Below, one piece after another: positions 60,940 to 64,000 of a stretch of DNA of 64,000 bases. The position numbers were made by a program, and so were the translations under genes. The number at the start of each line of letters is the position of its first letter. The first letter of the stretch is position 1. The stretch lies in the NCBI RefSeq assembly GCF_026012015.1, contig NZ_BRXR01000001.1, positions 2,319,501-2,383,500 of the forward strand, read 5' to 3'. Source of the DNA: Clostridium omnivorum. GTDB taxonomy: Bacteria > Bacillota > Clostridia > Clostridiales > Clostridiaceae. A model generated the notes under the pieces. The model saw nothing but the letters and a program-made list of their open reading frames with translations, searched no databases and was not told the origin of the DNA.

Positions 60940-61233
60940 TTAGCAGCTGCCAGAACCTCTGCCTGTGGTTATATCAAAACGTGAACCAAAGACACCATTT
61001 CTGTGTAATAGTTTTGCATCTTCAAAAAGGAAAGAGATGTCCTTTTCAGCTACAAATTTAATATCTTCTATTACTTTTACCTCATCATCTTGTTTTTGCT
61101 CATCCAGAGCAACTCCAAAGGTTGGGCCGCCTCAGCCAAAGCCATCTATCATAAGCCTTACTGCACTTTTATTTCTGCTTTCAAGGGCCTTTTGAAGAGC
61201 TTCCTTTGTATTTTCATCAAATGAAATATTCAT
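60940..61233 (-). CDS. HesB-like selenoprotein (UGA read as selenocysteine)
   Basis: Iron-sulfur-assembly-like (HesB/IscA fold) protein of 97 residues. ATG 61233 follows AAAGGAGGG. The frame runs to the stop at 60940 if the single in-frame UGA (61134-61132, codon 34) is read through. Flanking residues DGFG-U-GGPTFGVALDEQ are the hallmark of the known HesB-like selenoproteins, where Sec replaces the first IscA-type Cys. The C-terminus GRGSGSC holds the last Cys. Nineteen bases after the UGA is a TTGCTC-TGGAT-GAGCAA hairpin (61096-61112) with GG in the loop, matching the bacterial SECIS format. Without recoding only the first 33 residues would be made. Confidence 0.88.
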
Positions 61234-61246
61234 AAAATCCCTCCTT

Positions 61247-61262
61247 TACCCCACGGGGGTAT
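61247..61262 (-). promoter_or_regulatory. CsoR-family-like operator in the HesB leader
   Basis: Minus-strand ATACCCCCGTGGGGTA, an imperfect palindrome of the type bound by CsoR/CstR/FrmR regulators, lying just after the predicted transcription start of the selenoprotein gene. Confidence 0.5.
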
Positions 61263-61276
61263 GTTGTGATACTATT

Positions 61277-61305
61277 ATTATATTCCCATAAGATTATTAT
61301 GTCAA
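61277..61305 (-). promoter_or_regulatory. Promoter of the HesB-like gene
   Basis: Minus-strand TTGACA (61300-61305), 17 bases, TATAAT (61277-61282): perfect consensus. Confidence 0.88.
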
Positions 61306-61361
61306 ATAATTTAAAAAAGCCTCAGGAAAAAAATTTTTTTTGTATATACTTATTCATAAAA

Positions 61362-61377
61362 TGCATATAGTTATGCA
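61362..61377 (+). promoter_or_regulatory. Candidate ArgR-type inverted repeat
   Basis: TGCATATAGTTATGCA, an inverted repeat with flanks ATTCATAAAA. It resembles but does not exactly fit ArgR boxes (six rather than four central bases). A second TATGCATTA-type half lies near 61480. Confidence 0.35.
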
Positions 61378-61506
61378 ATTGTATTAAGAGATGGATTAAA
61401 AGTTTTACTTTGGTAAATATAAGATAGAGAAAATTAGCCATATTTAAAATTTTAGTAAAATGTAATATGCGGGAATACTTATGCATTAATGGCTAAAATC
61501 AAGTTG

Positions 61507-61535
61507 TTGACAAGCTTTTACAGCTAAGGTACTAT
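61507..61535 (+). promoter_or_regulatory. Promoter of the arc operon
   Basis: TTGACA (61507-61512), 17 bases, TACTAT (61530-61535). Confidence 0.75.
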
Positions 61536-61650
61536 GAAAGTACAAAATTATGAAAATTCGGACTTGTAAACACAAGGACAATATGATATCAGCTTGTTAT
61601 TGAACCATTGTTGATTGTTAATTGTAGAAAAGGAATACAGGAGGGGTTTT

Positions 61651-62595
61651 ATGAAAATAGTATTAGCATTAGGAGGAAATGCACTTCAAGCTGACCCAAA
61701 GGATGCAAGTGCAGAATCACAATTAAGAACTTGCAGGGAAACTGCAAAATCAATTGTAGATTTAATTGAGGAAGGACATACTATTTCTGTAGTTCATGGA
61801 AATGGACCACAGGTAGGACAAATTTTGAGTTCTGTTGAAGCTGGACATAAGTCAAACAGTGCTAATGTTTTATTCCCTTTTGACGTATGTGGTGCATTTT
61901 CACAAGGATATATAGGATACCATTTGCAAAATGCAATAGCTGAAGAATTAGGAAAAAGAAATATAAATAAAAATGTGGGTACCATAGTTACCCAAGTTAT
62001 TGTTGATAAAAATGATTCAGGTTTTAAAAATCCTACAAAGCCTATAGGATCTTTCTACAGTAAGGAAGAAGCAGAAGTATTGACTGAAGAAAAAGGTTAT
62101 GTAATGAAGGAAGATGCAGGAAGAGGCTATAGAAGAGTAGTTGCATCACCAAAGCCAATTGATGTAGTTGAAAAGGATATCATAAAAGGGCTTGTAGATG
62201 CTGGAACAGTAGTAATTTCCTGCGGAGGCGGAGGAATTCCAGTAATACTTGAAAATGGTGAGGTTAAAGGAGTTCCAGCAGTTATAGATAAAGATTTTGC
62301 TGCTGAAAAGTTAGCTGAAATACTAGATGCAGATGCTCTAGTTGTATTAACAGCAGTTGATAAAGTTTGTGTAAACTTTAATAAGCCAGATCAAAAGGCT
62401 ATTGATGTGATGAGTCTTGAAGAAGTTGATAAATATATTAATGAAAAACAATTTGCTCCTGGAAGTATGCTCCCTAAAGTAGAGGCCTGCAAGAAGTTTG
62501 TTCAGTACAATAAAAATAAGATTGCTATAATAGCTTCACTTTCAGAGGCAAAGGAAGCATTACAAGGTACTTCCGGCACCAGGATTGTTTTTTAG
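61651..62595 (+). CDS. arcC: Carbamate kinase
   Basis: Makes ATP from carbamoyl phosphate, the last step of the arginine deiminase pathway. Amino-acid-kinase fold with VLALGGNALQ at the N-terminus, VHGNGPQVG, FDVCGAFSQGYIGY, CGGGGIPVI and VDKVCVNFN. 314 residues is normal. ATG 61651 follows CAGGAGGGG; the frame runs 12 codons further upstream without a better site. First gene of arcC-arcA-argF in that order. Confidence 0.96.
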   Translation: MKIVLALGGNALQADPKDASAESQLRTCRETAKSIVDLIEEGHTISVVHGNGPQVGQILSSVEAGHKSNSANVLFPFDVCGAFSQGYIGYHLQNAIAEELGKRNINKNVGTIVTQVIVDKNDSGFKNPTKPIGSFYSKEEAEVLTEEKGYVMKEDAGRGYRRVVASPKPIDVVEKDIIKGLVDAGTVVISCGGGGIPVILENGEVKGVPAVIDKDFAAEKLAEILDADALVVLTAVDKVCVNFNKPDQKAIDVMSLEEVDKYINEKQFAPGSMLPKVEACKKFVQYNKNKIAIIASLSEAKEALQGTSGTRIVF

Positions 62596-62608
62596 ATAGG
62601 AGCCTTAA

Positions 62609-63817
62609 ATGGAAACTGATAGAAAAATAAGAGTCTATAATGAAATAGGTAATCTTAAAACTGTACTCCTTCACAGACCAGGAGGGGAAATAGAAAATTT
62701 AATTCCAGAGCATTTATCCAGATTATTGTTTGATGATATACCATTTTTGAAGGTTGCAAGAAGTGAACATGATAACTTTGCAAAGGTGCTTTCAGACAAT
62801 GGAGTAGAAGTACTTTACGTTGAAAATTTAGCGGCTTTAGCTGTTAAGGACAAAGAGGTTAAAGCAAGCTTCTTAAATGAAGTAATAGCAGAATGCTTTG
62901 TAGAGGATAAGGAAACAGCAAAGCTATTAAAGGACTTTTTGCTTCAGCTGCCAGAAAAAGAGATGATAGATAAAGTAATAGCTGGTACAAGGAAAAAGGA
63001 AATTGGCTTAAGTGAAGATAATGATGATTATCCATTTATTATGGAACCAATGCCAAACCTTTACTTTACAAGAGATCCTTTTGCTTCAATAGGAAGCGGG
63101 ATAACGTTAAATTCCATGAAGAACAATATTAGAAGAAGAGAAACTATTTTTGCAAAATATATTTTTAAATATCATCCTCAATTTAAAAATTCCAACATCC
63201 CACTCTGGTATAATAGAGATGAAGAATTCAGTATAGAGGGTGGAGATGAATTAGTTCTATCTAAGGATGTATTGGCTATTGGGCACAGTGAAAGAACAAG
63301 TGTAGAAGCTATTAAAAAAGTAGCTAAAAATCTATTTGAAGCTAATGAAAGCTTTAAGACAGTGCTTATGTTTGATATACCAAAGTCAAGAGCATTCATG
63401 CATCTTGATACAGTATTTACAATGATTGATTATGATAAATTTACTGTACATGAAGGTATAGAAGGTAATTTAAAGGTAAGTGCTATAAGCTATGATGCTA
63501 AAAATAAGGAATTATTAATAGAAGAACAAGAAGATAGCCTAGAAAGAATTCTTTCAAAATATTTAGAGAAGGATATTACCTTAATCAGATGCGGCGGTGG
63601 AGATAGAGTAATATCAAGAAGAGAACAATGGAATGACGGGTCCAACACTCTTGCAATAGCTCCTGGAAAAGTTATAACTTATGAGAGGAATTACATTACT
63701 AATGAAATTTTAGATAAACATAATGTAAATGTATTATCCATACCTTCAGGTGAACTTAGCAGAGGAAGAGGCGGCCCAAGATGTATGTCCATGCCACTGC
63801 ATAGAGAAGAAATATAA
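62609..63817 (+). CDS. arcA: Arginine deiminase
   Basis: Hydrolyses arginine to citrulline and ammonia. Guanidino-group hydrolase fold: [44 protein letters not shown] and the catalytic Cys392 in [11 protein letters not shown]. 402 residues is typical. Thirteen bases after arcC, behind AGGAGCC. Feeds the ornithine carbamoyltransferase that follows. Confidence 0.97.
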   Translation: METDRKIRVYNEIGNLKTVLLHRPGGEIENLIPEHLSRLLFDDIPFLKVARSEHDNFAKVLSDNGVEVLYVENLAALAVKDKEVKASFLNEVIAECFVEDKETAKLLKDFLLQLPEKEMIDKVIAGTRKKEIGLSEDNDDYPFIMEPMPNLYFTRDPFASIGSGITLNSMKNNIRRRETIFAKYIFKYHPQFKNSNIPLWYNRDEEFSIEGGDELVLSKDVLAIGHSERTSVEAIKKVAKNLFEANESFKTVLMFDIPKSRAFMHLDTVFTMIDYDKFTVHEGIEGNLKVSAISYDAKNKELLIEEQEDSLERILSKYLEKDITLIRCGGGDRVISRREQWNDGSNTLAIAPGKVITYERNYITNEILDKHNVNVLSIPSGELSRGRGGPRCMSMPLHREEI

Positions 63818-63882
63818 TATCAATATAATAAGTTAAATTAACAAAAAATAATTTTGTATTGTTTAAATAAGGAGGAACTAAA

Positions 63883-64000
63883 ATGTACAATTTAAGAAAC
63901 AGAAGCTTTTTAACTCTTTTAGACTACAGCCCAAAGGAAGTAGAATTTCTACTAGACTTATCATCAGAATTAAAAAAGGCAAAATATGCTGGAACTGAAC
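63883..64000 (+). CDS. argF: Ornithine carbamoyltransferase, 5' part (cut by window end)
   Basis: [20 protein letters not shown] is the typical start of catabolic/anabolic ornithine carbamoyltransferases, which split citrulline to ornithine and carbamoyl phosphate in the ADI pathway. AAGGAGGAA precedes ATG 63883. Only about 39 residues are in the window, so the active-site STRT motif is not visible. Position after arcA supports the catabolic role. Confidence 0.88.
   Translation, partial: MYNLRNRSFLTLLDYSPKEVEFLLDLSSELKKAKYAGTE

Noticed and set aside
61132-61134. UGA as a nonsense mutation (pseudogene) in the HesB-like gene
   Set aside because: The surrounding family motif, hairpin at SECIS distance and intact promoter and ribosome binding site favour selenocysteine decoding.
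60965-61195. 76-residue plus-strand open frame
   Set aside because: It is antisense to the HesB-like selenoprotein gene, which has the promoter, ribosome binding site and family motifs.
1-64000. CRISPR arrays, insertion sequences, tRNA or rRNA genes
   Set aside because: Looked for on both strands by eye; no regularly spaced repeats, transposase frames, cloverleaf or rRNA-like segments were seen.

Overview
The window is a low-GC chromosomal segment from a Clostridium-type Firmicute. The supporting signs are AT-rich intergenic DNA, purine-rich ribosome binding sites, frequent TTG and GTG starts, T-box, TPP and PTS-antiterminator RNA controls, an AbrB transition-state regulator behind a Spo0A-like box, an arginine deiminase operon, and a HesB-like gene read through an in-frame UGA (selenocysteine). 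I see no rRNA, tRNA, IS element, prophage or CRISPR array. The species cannot be named from the sequence alone.

Layout. 0-5.6 kb: GH25 lysozyme, an OmpR/histidine-kinase pair with a lipoprotein, a small membrane protein. 5.6-9.7 kb: a tiny membrane peptide and two convergent KimA-like potassium permeases. 9.9-12.3 kb: a threonyl-tRNA synthetase lacking the TGS domain, behind two tandem threonine T-boxes. 12.4-20.9 kb: small conserved genes, deoC, a PAP2/glycosyltransferase/UDP-galactopyranose mutase group, an orphan MASE3-PAS histidine kinase, an FTR1-type iron permease. 21-25.3 kb: a GlcNAc/glucose-type PTS (IICB, free IIA, GlcT antiterminator) with two divergent RNA antiterminator targets. 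25.7-32 kb: motAB, yabB-rsmI, an NlpC/P60 hydrolase and abrB, partly matching the B. subtilis yabB-rsmI-abrB neighbourhood. 32.5-40.4 kb: HD protein, transaldolase-like aldolase, a dense DnaA-box cluster, a ComK-like gene, and a gluconate operon (RpiR regulator, kinase, permease, 6-phosphogluconate dehydrogenase). 40.6-43.5 kb: VIT-family transporter, a TetR/HsmA-like pair with matching operators, DUF1097. 43.8-52.1 kb: LacI regulator and a nucleoside salvage/uptake cluster (punA, pdp, three ABC genes, add). 52.1-56.3 kb: a duplicated PspA / Ser-Gly-rich membrane protein module with a Cys-rich third gene. 56.6-64 kb: DUF1836, CNNM/CorC-type protein, an unannotated structured RNA, YvrJ, TPP riboswitch-thiD, HesB-like selenoprotein, and arcC-arcA-argF (cut by the window end).

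How the parts connect. deoC (13.9 kb), the LacI gene and punA each carry two cre/LacI-type operators, so deoxyribonucleoside catabolism is probably co-controlled by the local LacI protein and/or CcpA. The gluconate genes plus the transaldolase-like enzyme feed the pentose phosphate pathway. The free IIA and the IICB are wired to the same GlcT protein.

Most worth a second look: the selenocysteine HesB-like gene with a SECIS-like hairpin and a CsoR-type operator; the tandem PspA/Ser-rich modules, where the third gene of one copy has been reduced to a C-terminal remnant while both copies keep an inverted repeat inside the promoter spacer; the DnaA-box cluster far from any dnaA gene; and a roughly 275-nt orphan RNA with its own perfect -35 element and terminator.
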